Source: Hypholoma sublateritium FD-334 SS-4 (Eukaryota; Basidiomycota; Agaricomycetes; Agaricales; Strophariaceae). Taken from it: a stretch of DNA of 64,000 nucleotides. Location: positions 122,561 through 186,560 of the forward strand of contig KN817547.1 in the NCBI GenBank assembly GCA_000827495.1, given 5' to 3'. The notes beneath the pieces were generated by a model. It ran no database searches. It was not told the origin of the DNA and worked only from the letters and a program-made list of their open reading frames with translations. The position numbers and the translations under genes were made by a program. Of this stretch, positions 23,401-35,695 are shown piece after piece. The stretch's first letter is position 1; each line of letters begins with the position of its first letter.

Positions 23401-24841
23401 ATCCATCTCTTGCCAGTCATTTTATCCAAGTTGCCAATACTTTAGATTTTTATGGAACTCGCTCTGCCTTGTCCCATGCACCTTCAATGAATAAATTTTC
23501 AGAAGATATTCATATGCAAAATGAAATCCAAAATCATACCCGCCATGCTACCCAATACAAACAACTTCTTGAGGAAATACAAGGGCTTCCAGATTTCCAT
23601 GATTTTCTCAAACCACCCAAATTTACTGATATTCTGGAAGGATTGCCCCCAAATGGTCCTATTATTATATTCAACATTCATAGCCTTCAGTGTGATGCCT
23701 TGGCTCTTATACCTGGAGCTGACAAACCCTTGCATATTTCTTTGGAAAACTTCAATATTAAAGATGCAGAGACACTTCAAAAAAACCTTCAGTCTGGCAT
23801 TCTCAAGTTACGGGATATTGAAAATATAGAAATAGAGGCTGAGCGCTTAGGTGCCCGCCGGAAGATTCCTAAAACTATGCAAATGTCATTTATTTTACAG
23901 GAACTTTGGAGCAAAGTTGTACAGCCCATACTCAAAGCACTTGCATATTTGGTATAAATTATTTGATATTTCTTTTTAGTTTGGATATATATACTAACTA
24001 GTTGTAATTCTCTCAGATACCTCCAACTTCTGCAAGTCGCCCTCGTATATGGTGGTGTCCAACTGGTCCTCTTGCATTTCTTCCACTCCATGCAGCTGGA
24101 GTATATGGAAAAAGCTGCCTACCAGGATCCTGTATTTCTGACTATGTGGTTTCATCATACACTCCTACTATCCATTCTATTCAAGAAAAATTTGCTGCAT
24201 CATCCACATTATCTGGACCCACCAAGCTTCTTCTTATCAGCCAACCAAATACACCAGGGCTTAGACCAATACCTGCAACTAAGACAGAAATAAATGCTCT
24301 TGATATCTTAATGGAAGGCACTGCCAATGTAAATACACTACTATTGCAAGATGCTGAGGCCACCATAGATAAAGTTAAAGATGAGATGAAATCTCATAAC
24401 TGGGTACACTTTGCCTGCCATGGCATTCAAAGCCAGAAAAATCCTTTGGAAAGTGGAGTGTATCTTCATGATGGCTGCCTTGAGCTGCTTGAAATTATGA
24501 AGCACAAAACAGACAATTCCAAGCTGGCCTTCCTTTCAGCTTGTCAGACAAGCATGGGTGATAATAAATTATCTGAGGAAGTTGTACATTTCACTGCTCG
24601 CATGCTTTCTGCTGGATACTGTGGGGTGATTGGTACCATGTGGGGTATTTCTGATCCACATGGGCCAAAGTTTGCAGAAGAGTTTTATAAATACTTGCTC
24701 AATAAAACAGGATCTGAGGGGTTGGACAGTACTCATGCAGCATATGCCTTGGATTATGCTACTAGACAGGTCTGCCAAATTCTTGGACAAGATGACACTT
24801 CATTTTTGACATGGGTTCCATATATTCATTTTGGTTACTAA
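20458..24841 (+). CDS. TPR-CHAT caspase-fold protease, copy 1 (possible frameshift)
   Basis: Exons 20458-20581, 20656-20781, 20837-21080, 21166-21241, 21300-21374, 21445-23951 and 24017-24841. After an N-terminal region of unknown fold come ten near-identical 45-residue TPR-type repeats, a divergent helical linker, and a C-terminal CHAT domain. The CHAT dyad is visible as HFACHG (histidine) and LSACQT (cysteine), with GYCGVIGTMWGISD after it. CHAT proteases share the caspase fold and, fused to TPRs, act as regulated endopeptidases in cell-death or defence pathways; the substrate here is unknown. The 20458 ATG is preferred over 20449 because copy 2 starts there. Compared with copy 2, exon 3 lacks one base near 20925-20940, which would break the frame unless it is a sequencing error. 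The exon 3/4 boundary is also odd (see findings). Low GC contrasts with GC-rich flanks. Confidence 0.85.
21636..22985 (+). repeat. Ten tandem 135-bp TPR units in CHAT copy 1
   Basis: Ten consecutive units of 45 codons, each opening with an N-N-L-G-N-S-Y type motif, followed by F-E-x-T-G-N-L-Q-D-I-E-H-A-I-F-H and ending in a proline-containing loop (S-T-P-S-G-H-x-D-L-P). Unit lengths are exact, with no indels. A degenerate eleventh unit (YNLGWSYK) closes the array. The DNA similarity between units suggests homogenisation by recombination. Confidence 0.9.
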
Positions 24842-25076
24842 TTTAGTAATTTTTTTTCTTGCTTTAGTCCAACTTTAGTCCAATTTCAGTCTTTACAATG
24901 TTGGTTTTTTACTATGTATTGAAACAATTCTATTCAAATTTTATTCTGATGCTAAAATGCTTATCAATTTTCCTAACCCAACTCTGACTGCTGTTATGTT
25001 ACAAATATTTGCAGGTAAATGTCATTGGTGGCCACATGTTGTTGAGCTTTCTGGGTGTTCATGGGGAGAGTGACAC
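24842..25076. other. 3' flank of CHAT copy 1
   Basis: T-rich, AT-rich trailer, probably 3' UTR and terminator region, grading abruptly into GC-rich repeat sequence at about 25080. Confidence 0.4.
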
Positions 25077-28000
25077 TTGCAAAGAGCACAACAGGACATG
25101 GATCCCCAACCAAGTCCACATTCTTCAGTGGCTCCAGTATGTACATACATGAGCAGCTTCACACATCATGAGCAGGTCGTGCGCGAAAGCAGTGCTAGTT
25201 GCGTCAGCAGTGCTGACTGCGAGTATGGTGAAGCTGCTGGTAAGGCTCATGGCTACAATGCGCTGATGCAGCAAGAGACGCGGCGGGTGAGGGAGGAGTG
25301 CGGAAAGTCCAAAGCAATTAGGCCAAATGAGGCGACGTGGGCTATCTCTGTTGTCGGGGCAGGGCCAGGAGCCATGTCCGGAGCTAGCGAGCGAGGGCGA
25401 CGAGGGCGCTGTCTGTGGCACCGTTCTTCATCAGGTCTTTGTGCGTGGCGGTGGCCGCGTAACCCGAGATTGAACAGCCTGAGCGTCATGAGTCGGCAGG
25501 CAGGCAGTGCATATTATAGAAGGTAAGCAGACTTGCCAAAACCTGCTGACTTACATGCAGCTGTAGCTGTGCAACGGAGCAGCAAACGGCGGATGGAATA
25601 GTTCCAGCTTTACAGCCGCGCGGAGTGTATCGCTGGCGGCAGTGTTCAGCGGCATGCAACAGAGCATCCCGCGGCGGCGGCACGCAGATGGTGTGGAAGC
25701 AGCGGCGCGGGGCGAGATTCCGTAGCGAGAGGTACTTAGGTCAGCGGCGGCGGCAGCGTTTGCGTAGGAGGCGCGGGCCCCCGTGTACAACCCGCAGAAG
25801 CCTTCCTTCGACTCGCTTTCGACGTCCTGCGAGGGAGGGGACACAGTGGCGGCGGCGGGAAATTTTGGCGTAGCCACGCGCAGTTGACGGTACGGAGATC
25901 GCTGATGTAGAGAGTGGGTAAAGCGCGACGGGGAGGCAGCGACGGAGCGCAGTTCATGGGGGGAAGGCGCCGTGGGCGCAGGGTGCGGGCGGGTGTGGGT
26001 GTGAGCGCGAGGTGGCTGGTACGACTTCGCGAAGGTCAGCGTAGGCAGAGGCAGACAGCGGCGGACGGACCTACAGCGAGGAATTCGGGAACATGGAAGA
26101 CCATCTGTCTTGTCTGGCACTGCGTCTAGTAATTCAGGAGCACCACGCACGCTGGACTGCGTCCGCGAGGTGATCAAGCAAGTAGGTCCGTACTCGTGTA
26201 GGGCGGCAAATCCATAGCCGCACAGCTGGAACACGGAGTCCGGATGGCTCAGAGAGAGCGGTTGGAGGCGTCAGAGGCATGCGAGACCAGGATCGCGATG
26301 TTGGAGACTCCGGGTCCACCGGGGACGAGGACTGGCGGGGAAGAGGGGACCGGTGGCGTGGCGGCGCGTACCAAGTGACGAGAGAGTCGACGACGGGGTC
26401 CTGAGCGTTGTCGTTTCGCCGCTGGCGGCGTTCTTCGAGCGTTCGGCGCTCGTCGTCATCGTCGTCGATAAACAAGTGCTTGCACGGCCCCCCGTCGAAA
26501 TCTGCAAAGAAACTGATCTATTCTTGTCTCATGGCGCGTCTGTACAGGTCTGTACCAAGTACATACGCGCTCTGTCGCCACCTTGAGCGCGACCGCCCAC
26601 CTCACTTACCCATCTGCTCACACCGCCGCTGTGACCAGATATCTGCAACGCTCATCATCCGCCGTCCACACACCGCGCTTCCCCTAGGAGCCCGCCCACG
26701 CCGTTCCCGCGCACGTCCGCGTATCGACGTCCAAAGACACACCGCAGCGCAGAGCACACGAGCGGTGCGGCGCCCCATCTGCCCGCCAGCGTCCCACGAC
26801 ATCCACGCCGCGCGCTCTCGCACCCCAGCCTCGTGTCTTCTGCGTACGAGCCGCTTTCTTCCGCCCGCTCATCCCACGCGCATCGGTAATCGCCTGCGGC
26901 AATTTCGCGCATACAAGCAGCGGCAGACCCAGAAGGTAGCTCGTAGCGCCGTGTCCACCACGCAGCAGAGGCAGCGACCCCGACGAATGACGACAACGAC
27001 AATACGCGCCTTCGCCGGCCGCGCGTTTGGGTACAGTGTAGTGTCCACTCATCGTCTGCGAGAACTGGGCGGGCCTCGCGCAGCCCGTCGATGTTGGAGC
27101 CGCCGTCAACCACCAACGCTTCGGCAACGGCGTCGTGGGCGTGGCATGCGGTACGCCCATTTCAACGACCAGGGTCGCAAATCATTGAGCGGGGCGGCGC
27201 ACTGTGCAGCGATGCAAGATGGCGAGCCGGAAGAGGAGTATCTGGACTTTGCTATCGAGGTAACAGACGCTGAAGGCACCAGGAAGCATATAGTGTCACG
27301 GGGGAGGGAGGGAAAACAACGACGAGTCTGAGTGAATTGGAGCGGGGTCGCTGAGCGGGGGCAGTGAGGGTGGGGTTGATGGTGGCAATCCTCAGCGACG
27401 TCTCGTACGTGGTGGTGATCGGAGCAGTCTGCACAGTACGAATGTCAGCACGCAGAATGTGCGTGGATAGAACAGACCTACCAGAATCCGCGGAGCTTAG
27501 TATATATAGCGCATATATTGGCAGTTAGGACACGACGTGCCCATCGGTGGCTGGAAGGTGTATCGCACCCCCGGCATACAGAGTACATCGAGGGCGGGGG
27601 AGGCGCACGCGGCGTGCAGGTTCGCGTGTGGGGTACGCGGAGACAGTAAAGCGAGCAAAACGGTGGCAGTAACGTGGACGCGGGGGGTACGGAGTGGTGC
27701 GGGGCTGGATATCATGGTGGGATGTACGCGGAGAATGGGTGCGAGGACGGTGTCGAAGGCAGCGCGGGAAAGAAGGTATCCTCTGCTGGGTCGGGGAGAG
27801 CGTCGATGAGGTGGGCGGAGTCACCGGTGGGACGCGACCTTCAAGGGTCCAAAGTTTTCTGTTTCTTCCGGTGATCGCTAGAGTTGGTCTGATGAAAACG
27901 CGGATCTGCGAGGAGCCACGCGCAGCCGAAACAAACGCGCCATCTGTGCGCGGGCGCTCCTGCAGCGTCGCGTCGCGCTTTGGTGCCCATTGTGGATGCT

Positions 28001-28844
28001 GGCGGCGGCGGCGGAAGCGCAGCTCGCGAGCTGGGAACGACGGAGGCACGGACGGAGCGGGCGAGAGCGGAGTGGAGCGCGACAGGCGGCGATGGGCGCG
28101 TGTGAGGGGGAGGGTGCTACGAGGAGGACTGTGTGAAAGCCGCGGGCGTCAGCGGGAGAAATGCGTGATAGGGGCAGACGCTGCATCAGACCAGAAAGGT
28201 GGTCTTGCAACGGAGACCATCCCGGCGTTGTGACCTCGATGTAGGTGCCCCCGTTCCTGTCTCCATTACGCCTACTGACCCCCGCGGGCGCTGTCTTCTT
28301 TGCACACTCCGGCCCTCGACCGCACCCTCCGCGCCTACGTAGCATCCCTCTGCCCGTGATCTATGCCTCGTCACCAACGCCTACGCCATCTGCGCGTTTG
28401 AATTCAACATCCTGCCCGCCGCGCCCGCGTCTCTTCCGCGAGCTGTGACTCACCTCCTCCCCCGCCGATATTTCCTCTCTGCGCACTCTGTCCATCCACG
28501 ATCTCGGAACCGACGAACGATGCGGCGCTGGAAACGCGTACGTTGGAGTAGTCCAATCAGGCCTACCCTAGCAGCTGGGGGTCTGGCGAGGCCCGGAGGC
28601 GCGTCGAGCGGGCGCCCGGCCAGGCAAGCACGCGATGGCAGGAGGCAAGCAAGGATGTCTTCGTCACAGCGCGCGCGTGCGTCTACATACGGACAGGCGA
28701 TGGAATCTAATCTAATCCACGCTCGGCCTGCTCGGGCCAGATCCCACTACTACAACGTGCACAGATTTCCCCATAACCTCGCGCGGAGGCGTAAAGGCAC
28801 ATGTAGCGACTTGATATAGACGACTTGAACCGCACGCTGCCGCC
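25077..28844. repeat. GC-rich decayed repeats and spacer between the arms
   Basis: 25160-25400 and 25890-26570 are mirrored in the right arm. 26600-27150 instead resembles 41270-41720 in direct orientation (CGCGCATACAAGCAGCGGCAGACCCAGAAG against CGCGTACAAGCAGCGGCAGGCCCAGAAG, quoted only as the shared block TACAAGCAGCGGCAG). 27160-28840 has no partner that I can see. Open frames up to 307 codons exist on both strands but have no family motif. I do not call genes here. Confidence 0.5.
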
Positions 28845-31080
28845 CCGCTACCCAGTTCCACGCCGCCTGGTCGATGCTCTGCGGCCACGGCTCAGTCCAA
28901 CATCGTCACCTTCTGTGCATACCGCGTGCATTCCGTCGCAGAATCTTACCCCGCGCCGCCCCCGCCTGCACCTCCGGCGCCCCCCCTTGCCGACGCCGTT
29001 TTGCACACACTTTTTTGCCTCCGTACCCCCCACCCGCAAGCTGCATGCCGGCGGCGGCGGTGATACACTCTCTCTAGCAGAAGCGCCTGGCGTCCCTGAC
29101 GACTCCGTCGTTCGGCTATGTCTACGCATATATCCGCATACTCTGGTGGGTACGATCTTGCCGTACCCCTCCGCTCCTGCTGACTCGCGGTACACAGGCC
29201 GCCCAAGTTTGGGTTACGCGCCCCCTGCTAAGTACCTCCGAGGCTCGATGAAGCGCGCCGCCTACGCGTCATCGTGGCCCTCACTCGCCGGCGCCGCCGA
29301 GCTCCGCTCAGCCTCGTCGATGCCTGCCGGCGGCGGCCGCGACGCATTCAGAGTCTATCCCGCGATACCTTCGTCATCTTCGATTTCGATAGAAAACCCA
29401 GAAGGTCGCCGTCTGCTTGCCTCCTTGACGCTCTGTGGCACATTGCGTGGAGTGCAGAACGTTCGACGATACCCCGCCTTGATCAACGAACTGGATGTAC
29501 CGCAGGCTCCGGCCGCCGCCGCTGCGGATGCATCCCTCGCGTGGACGGTTTTGGCACGAGACTAGGATGTACTGGGTAACTTGTACAAACGCGCCATGAG
29601 ACAAAAATAGCACAGATTTTTTTTACCGATTTTGATGGCGGGGCCGTGATGACGGCACAAGCACTTGTTTGTCGACGACGATGACGCAGAGTGCCGAACG
29701 CTCGAAGAACGCCGCCAGCGGCGAAACAACAACGCCCAGGACCCCGTCGCCGACGCTCTCGCCCACTTCGTATCGCCCCCCCTGGCTCCGCAGTCTCCAA
29801 CATCGCCCTTTGGCGTTCGCGCCATCCTGGTCACGCATACCTCTGACGCCTCCAACCACTATCTCTGAGCCATCTGGATGCCCTCCGTATTCCAGCTGTC
29901 TGCCCTGCATCTACCGCCCTACACAAGTCCGGACCTCTTTGGCTGGGCATCGCGTCGATTTTGCAGCGCCACACTACACAGACGGCATTCCAGGTTGCTG
30001 CATTCTTCGCTGTAAGTCCATCCGCCGCTGTCTGCCCCAGCTGCGCACGCTAGCCTTCGCAAAGTCACAATACCCACCTCGCGCTCATGCTTATACCCGT
30101 CCGCACCCTGCGTGGCCACGGCACCTTCCGCCCATGAACTGCGCTCCGCTGCTGCCTCCGCCAGCCCCGGCGCGCCCTGTCCGCTCTCGACATCAGCGAT
30201 GTCGATACCTTCAAACACGACGGGGGGCTCACAAAATCTCCCGCAGGCGTAGACGCATTTCGCCGGGACCACTCCCACCCGCACAGCCTGTCCCCACTCG
30301 CCTTCTCGACCGTCTTCGCTACCTCACCGGCAGCACAGCTCAACCTTGTCGCACTCCCTCGTTGTATATGTGCACCTTCCGCCCGCACTGACGTCCGCGC
30401 GTTTTCACGGCACGCCCTACGCCCTCCTCGCGCCCATATTCTGCGCGCTTTTCCGAAAGAATGCAACCCCGGGCGCCGCGACCGTAGCACCGCGTCTAGC
30501 TCTCCAGGGGCGCTCCTCCGACCGCGCTCGGCTGGCCATCGAGCCCATCTTCCTACTTCGCGGTCGCAGGCACGCGCTGTGCACATCCATAGCCGGATGC
30601 AGCGCTGGTGCGACGGAGAGCACCCAGATCATTTTATTTCTCTTTGTATGTCCCTCTTCCCCTGTCTGCCACTGCCTGTGTTGATCCCCGCAGATTTACA
30701 GTCCCTCGCGCCCTTCTCCCGCCCGCGGCCACCCTCCTTCTCCTGCACCGTTTGTGTCCACATCGCTTCCTCGTCCCTCCGCCCGCGAATTACTCCTCAC
30801 TACGCCGCCGGCGCGCGATGCCTCCTCACCCCAGACATTGGTACCAATCTGCGACGTGGTTCCTGCTCGCGGGACGGATTGCTGAACGGCGCTGTCGCCG
30901 GTGATCCACTCCGCGCGACTGAAGAGCTGGACTTATTCCAGCCGCTGCTCGCTACTCCCCCGCTCAGCCACGTCTTTATACGCTCTGCCTGCCTGCTCAG
31001 TGCTAACGCACGCGACTCAGGCTGCTCGCGCCCGGATTACGCAGCTGCCACACGCACGAGGACTCGATGAAGCGTGGCGC
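28845..31080 (+). repeat. Dispersed repeat, copy R1
   Basis: Matches 39280-41250 in direct orientation over its whole length. The strongest block is 30580-30960 against 40660-41050, including GTGCGACGGAGAGCACCCA and CTCGCGCCCTTCTCCCGCCC in both. The middle of each copy contains the Asp-codon core (29640-29770 and 40070-40190). Frames are interrupted differently in the two copies. The coding capacity of the ancestor is unclear; it may be a non-autonomous element or a dead gene family. Confidence 0.65.
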
Positions 31081-32657
31081 CGCAAATGGCCGCTGCTGGC
31101 GACGCCGTCGCCTGACTACTTTGGCATGTGCACCGGGCACCCGCGAATTCCCGTGAATGTGATATGTACATGCTCTGGCGGCGCCTGTTGACGCACGTGG
31201 TGCCCAGGTTGCTTAAGCCTGCGTTGTACGACCACCGCCCCGCATAAGGACTCGGCGAAGAATGGCGTCAAAAAAACAGCTCCTTACCGCCCTCACTCGC
31301 TAGCTCCGCACGCGCCACCGACCCCGCCCCAACAGCAGAGATGACCTGTCGCTGTCGTTGTGCTGTCGCCTCGTTCGGTCTAGTTGCTCCCGCCCCCGCC
31401 CACCCGCTGGTGTTCACACTTCGCGATGAGGTGTTCGCGATGATTTTCCCGCACTCCGCCGTCATTCGTCACGTCTCTCGCTCCATCAGCGCCTTGTACC
31501 CCCGAGCCTTACCAGCACCTTTACCGTACTCGCAGTCAGCACCGCTGACGCAGCTAGTGCTGCTTTCGTGCACGAATTAAAAGCTGCGCCTCGCATTGAT
31601 GCCCCCTCTACACCTGTGATCTCAGTGCCAAAACGTGACGCGCGGCCGCTCAGACATATGTATCGGAGATTCGGAGCTGCTGACACCAGGTGCAAGGACC
31701 AGATACACATCATGTTTTTATTTTGTTTTTATTCAATCATTTGTTGGAGGTGAACTACGAATATTGTTCATCAATTTATAGGGACAGATATTTGATTGCC
31801 AGCCAATGAAAAGCCTTACTGCCAAATATTCCACCTCATGAACAATTCATAACTGACAATTATTTCTTTGTAGTCTTTCTCAAATAAATCAGTCAGAGTA
31901 AAGTGAACAAAAAATATATTATTTGAAATATTTAAGGCAGTGTATAAGTGGAGTGTTAGAAATTGTAAAGACCAAGTAAAGATATAACTAAAAAATCAGT
32001 AGCCAAAATGCACATATGGGACCCATGTTAAAAAATCACGGTTACTTTGTCCAAGAGTCTTGCGAACCTTCCTTGTGGCATAGTCCAAAGCATAGGCTGC
32101 ATGAGTACTGTCCAATTTATTGGACTCTGTTTCATCAAGCAAATATTGATAGAACCACTTTGCAAACACTGGCCCATATGCATCTGAAATACTCCACATG
32201 GTACCAATGACCCCACAATATCCAGCAGACAGCATGCCAGCAGCAAGATGTACCACTTCTTCAGACAAATTATTGTCACCTTTGCTTGTTTGACAAGCTG
32301 AAAAAAAGGCCAACTTGGGATTTTCAATCTTCTGCTGCATGATTTCAAGAAGCTTGAGGCGGCCATTGTGGAGATACACTCCACTTTCCAGAGGTTCATG
32401 TGGGTCTTGAATACCATGGCAGGCAAAATGCACCCAATTATGAGATTGCAGCTCAGTCTTCACTTTCTCTATAGTGGCATCCCCATCTTCCAACAGTAAA
32501 GCATTGACATGTGGGTTTTTTTCCATCATATCTTCAAGCATATGTGACTCCTTCTTGGCACAAAGAATTGGAGGAAGCTTTGGATCAGGTGTGTTAGGCT
32601 GGCTGATAAGAAGGATCTTGGTATGTTCAGATAAAGTTGATGATGCAGCAAACTTCT

Positions 32658-33435
32658 CCAAGGGGGCACGAAGAACTTAAATAAGACCCGAGGTCGACTT
32701 AATATTTACGGCCACGGCAGAGGACCCTACCTCCCTCGTAAGCCATTACATAACCATCAATTTCCTTATATAGTAGTTACGATCAGATGCCATCACACCC
32801 GCCTCGGCCGCTTGCCTGAACGGCCAGCACCATCGGAAATGCATGTCTCGCACATCCACCCCTTCGGTGCCTGCTCCAAGGCCACGCATTCAAGATGATA
32901 CTATGTTTAGTTAGTTAGATATGTCGTTTTCAAATTTAATCAACCGTGCACATACCCATATTGTCATGCATTTCGCATTCCTACACTGAAGTATTCCTCC
33001 CTCAGGGAATTTCTCAGTGTCTCGATCGCATGTGTACATACTATAGTCAATGAGGAGTGTACTTATTTGTGTACGTAGCGTGCTTGTAGCGTGCTTGGCA
33101 GAGTGTCCCAGAGCGGACCTTGCAGTCGCGCTGGCTGCGCGTCTAGATTATGCGCGTGAAAACGTCACGTGTATAATCTTATTCCGTCCGAGGTCACTAG
33201 TTCAAGTCCCAATGGGCCCAAACATTATTCAAATAGGTTTTCCGGGGCTCAAAGGGGTATATAACACTGTATGGCGCATGTATATACCACGACAGAGCCT
33301 TTAAAGTACCAATTGAGTCTTAAAATTGGCCAAAAATACAAAAATATTAAGTGTATGTAAGAAAAAAATTAGCGGCCTGGCGGCCGACCCTTGGACTACC
33401 CTCAGGTATCCGGTTGAGTTCTTCAAACCCCCTTG
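32658..33435. mobile_element. hAT-like non-autonomous element (778 bp) inside CHAT copy 2
   Basis: Flanked by an 8-bp duplication AACTTCTC (32650-32657 and 33436-33443). The ends form an imperfect inverted repeat: CAAGGGGG, then three unmatched bases, then GAAGAACT. Eight-bp duplications and CA-starting short inverted termini are typical of the hAT superfamily. Removing the insert and one duplication restores the CHAT reading frame seen in copy 1. No transposase is encoded, so it is MITE-like or a deletion derivative. Confidence 0.85.
33060..33215 (+). other. Weak tRNA-like stretch within the hAT-like element
   Basis: AGTTCAAGTCC at about 33199-33209 resembles a Pol III B box, and TGGCAGAGTGT near 33098 is a loose A box. 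No cloverleaf can be closed with confidence. It may be a SINE-type head captured in the element, or chance. Confidence 0.2.
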
Positions 33436-34615
33436 AACTTCTCTTGAATTGAATGGATGGTGGGTGTGTATGATGATACCACAAAGTCAGAAACACAAGA
33501 TCCTGATGGACACTCTGAGCCATATACTCCAGCTGCATGGAGTGGGAGAAATGAAATTGGACCAGTTGGACACCACCATATACGAGGACGATTCGAAAGT
33601 TCTGGAGGCACAGACTGAAAGTAGTATGAAAATTAGTATAATATATATATATAACAAGAATGAAATATCATACCAAAAATCCAAGTGCTTCAAGAATTGG
33701 CTTTACAACTTTGCACCAAAGTTCACGCAAAACAAATTGAATATCTGGCTGAGCTCTCCAACGAATACCTAAGCGGTCTTCATCCCTTCCCTTATTTGTA
33801 ATGTTAAATTGAAGAATATCTTGAAGTTTCTTAGCATCTGCAAGACTAAAATCCTTCAATAAAATATGCAAAGGCTCTTCAGACCCATCAACAAGAGCCA
33901 AGACATTACAATCCACCCTTTGAATGTTAAATATAATAATAGGGCCATCTTTTGGCAGTCCCACCAGCAAAGTGCTAAATGTAGGTGGCTTTAAAAAATT
34001 GTGGAAATCTGGCAACTGTCGTATTTCTTTGAGGAGTTTTTTATATGTTATGGCATAATGAGTATGATTTTGATTGTCTTTCTGGAGGGAAAGATTTGCC
34101 GAAAGTGAATCCATTGAAGGAGGCTGATACAATTCTGACCGTGGTCCATAGGACTCTAATGCATTGGCAGCTTGTATAAGCTTCTCAGCAAGGGATGGAA
34201 ACTTGATGCATAAACTGTCAATTGGTGCCCGCAATTGGCTGAGCTGATGCCATACCAAACAACGGCCATTTTCAAACCATTCAAGTGCAAGATCAAATCT
34301 AGAGGAAAGCAGTGCCGAAGCTATAGCTATACTCACAAATTTTGAGTGGCTATGAAGATTGACATGTCTTTGGTGAATTGTTTTTTCCAATCCTGCCACT
34401 TCTGAAAGCAAATTAATGGCAATTGAAAAGTCATTCAAGCAGTGAGCTTTGTCATGTTCAATAGATAGTGCAGCGGCATTCTTGGCAGCTTCCAAACGAA
34501 GGAATGGAGCACCATTTTCCATGGAAGCCTGGCGATATGAACTAATACTGTTCTGAATATGAACAGATAGGTGGCTAAATTCAAAATAATCATGGTAAGA
34601 CTTTCCAATGTTTTT

Positions 34616-35695
34616 CAGACATTTGCAAAGACTAGGATGGCCAGTAGGAGTGGATTTGATAGCATTTTGTTGGTGAATAATAGCTTGTTCAATATCCTGG
34701 ATATTTTGAGTATGCTGAAATTGGTCCCGATATGAGTTTCCAAGGTTGTTGAGCCAACTAGGCAGATCAGTATGGTCAGAAGGAGTAAGGTTGACAGCAT
34801 TTTGTTGGTGAAGAATGGCATGTTCTATATCCTCAATATTTCCAGTATATACAAATTGGCAGTGATATGAGCTTCCAAGGTTATTCAGCATACCAGGCAA
34901 ATCAGCATGGTCAGGAGGAATGGAGTTGACAGCATTTTGTATGTGAAGGATAGCATGTTCAATACTCTGGATCTTGTTAGTATGTTTAAATTGGTGGATA
35001 TATGCATTTCCCAGGTTACACTGCAAACGAAGCAGGCTAGGATGACCAGGAGGAGTGGAGTTGAGAGAATTTTCACAGTGAAAAATAGCATGGTCAATAT
35101 CTTGGGTATTTCCAGTGTGTTCAAATTTGGAAAGATATGCATATCCCAGATTACTCAGCATACCATGCTTGTCAGCATGACCAGAAGGAGTGGAATTGTC
35201 AGCATTTTGGTAGTTTAAAGTAGCATGTTCAATATCCTGGATATTTCCAGTATGTTCAAATCGGCGGATATATGAGTTTCCCAGGTTATTCAGCCTACTA
35301 GGCAACTGAGTATGTCCGGAAGGAGTGGAGTTGACAGCATTTTCGAAGTGAAGAATAGCATGTTCAATTTCTTGAATGTTTCCAGTGTGTTCAAATTGGC
35401 ACAAATATGAGCATCCCAGGTTATTCAGCCTATTAGGCAGGTTAACATCGCCAAAAGGAGTTGAGTTGACAGCATTTTGGATGTGAGAAATGGCACATTC
35501 AATATCCTGGATATTTCCAGTGTATTCAAATCGGCGGATATATGAGATTCCCAGGCTATTCAGCCTATCAGGCAACTCAGTATGTCCAGAAGGAGTGGAG
35601 TTGACAGCATTTTGTCTGTGAAGAATAGCATGTTCAATGTCATGGATATTTGCAGTATGTTCAAATTTCCAGAAATAATAAATCCCAAGATTAAT
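34616..35695 (-). repeat. Eight tandem 135-bp TPR units in CHAT copy 2
   Basis: Eight exact 45-codon units, for example NSLGISYIRRFEYTGNIQD, opening after INLGIYY and followed by a degenerate KNIGKSY unit. The array is two units shorter than in copy 1 and the unit consensus differs (N-I-Q rather than N-L-Q), so each array has been homogenised separately. Confidence 0.9.

Larger units (their letters stand above)
17075..26570 (+). repeat. Left arm of large diverged inverted duplication
   Basis: This segment matches 29560-39180 in reverse complement, read block by block. 17080-17360 pairs with 38920-39170; 18350-19590 with 37930-38640; 19850-19960 with 37470-37540; the CHAT gene and promoter (20200-24841) with 31996-37290; 25160-25400 with 31290-31600; 25890-26570 with 29560-30190. 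Order is preserved across about 9-10 kb. The divergence is large (many substitutions and indels), so the duplication is old. The first 2.5 kb (17075-19700) is gene-free repeat debris. Confidence 0.8.

Noticed and set aside
26408..27331. 307-codon open frame
   Set aside because: Low-complexity Arg/Pro/Ser peptide in GC-rich sequence with open frames on both strands; related repeat copies have different frames; no motif.
28825..29565. 246-codon open frame
   Set aside because: Part of repeat R1; the corresponding part of R2 is not open in the same frame.
33060..33215. A functional tRNA gene
   Set aside because: B-box-like string only; acceptor and anticodon stems do not close.
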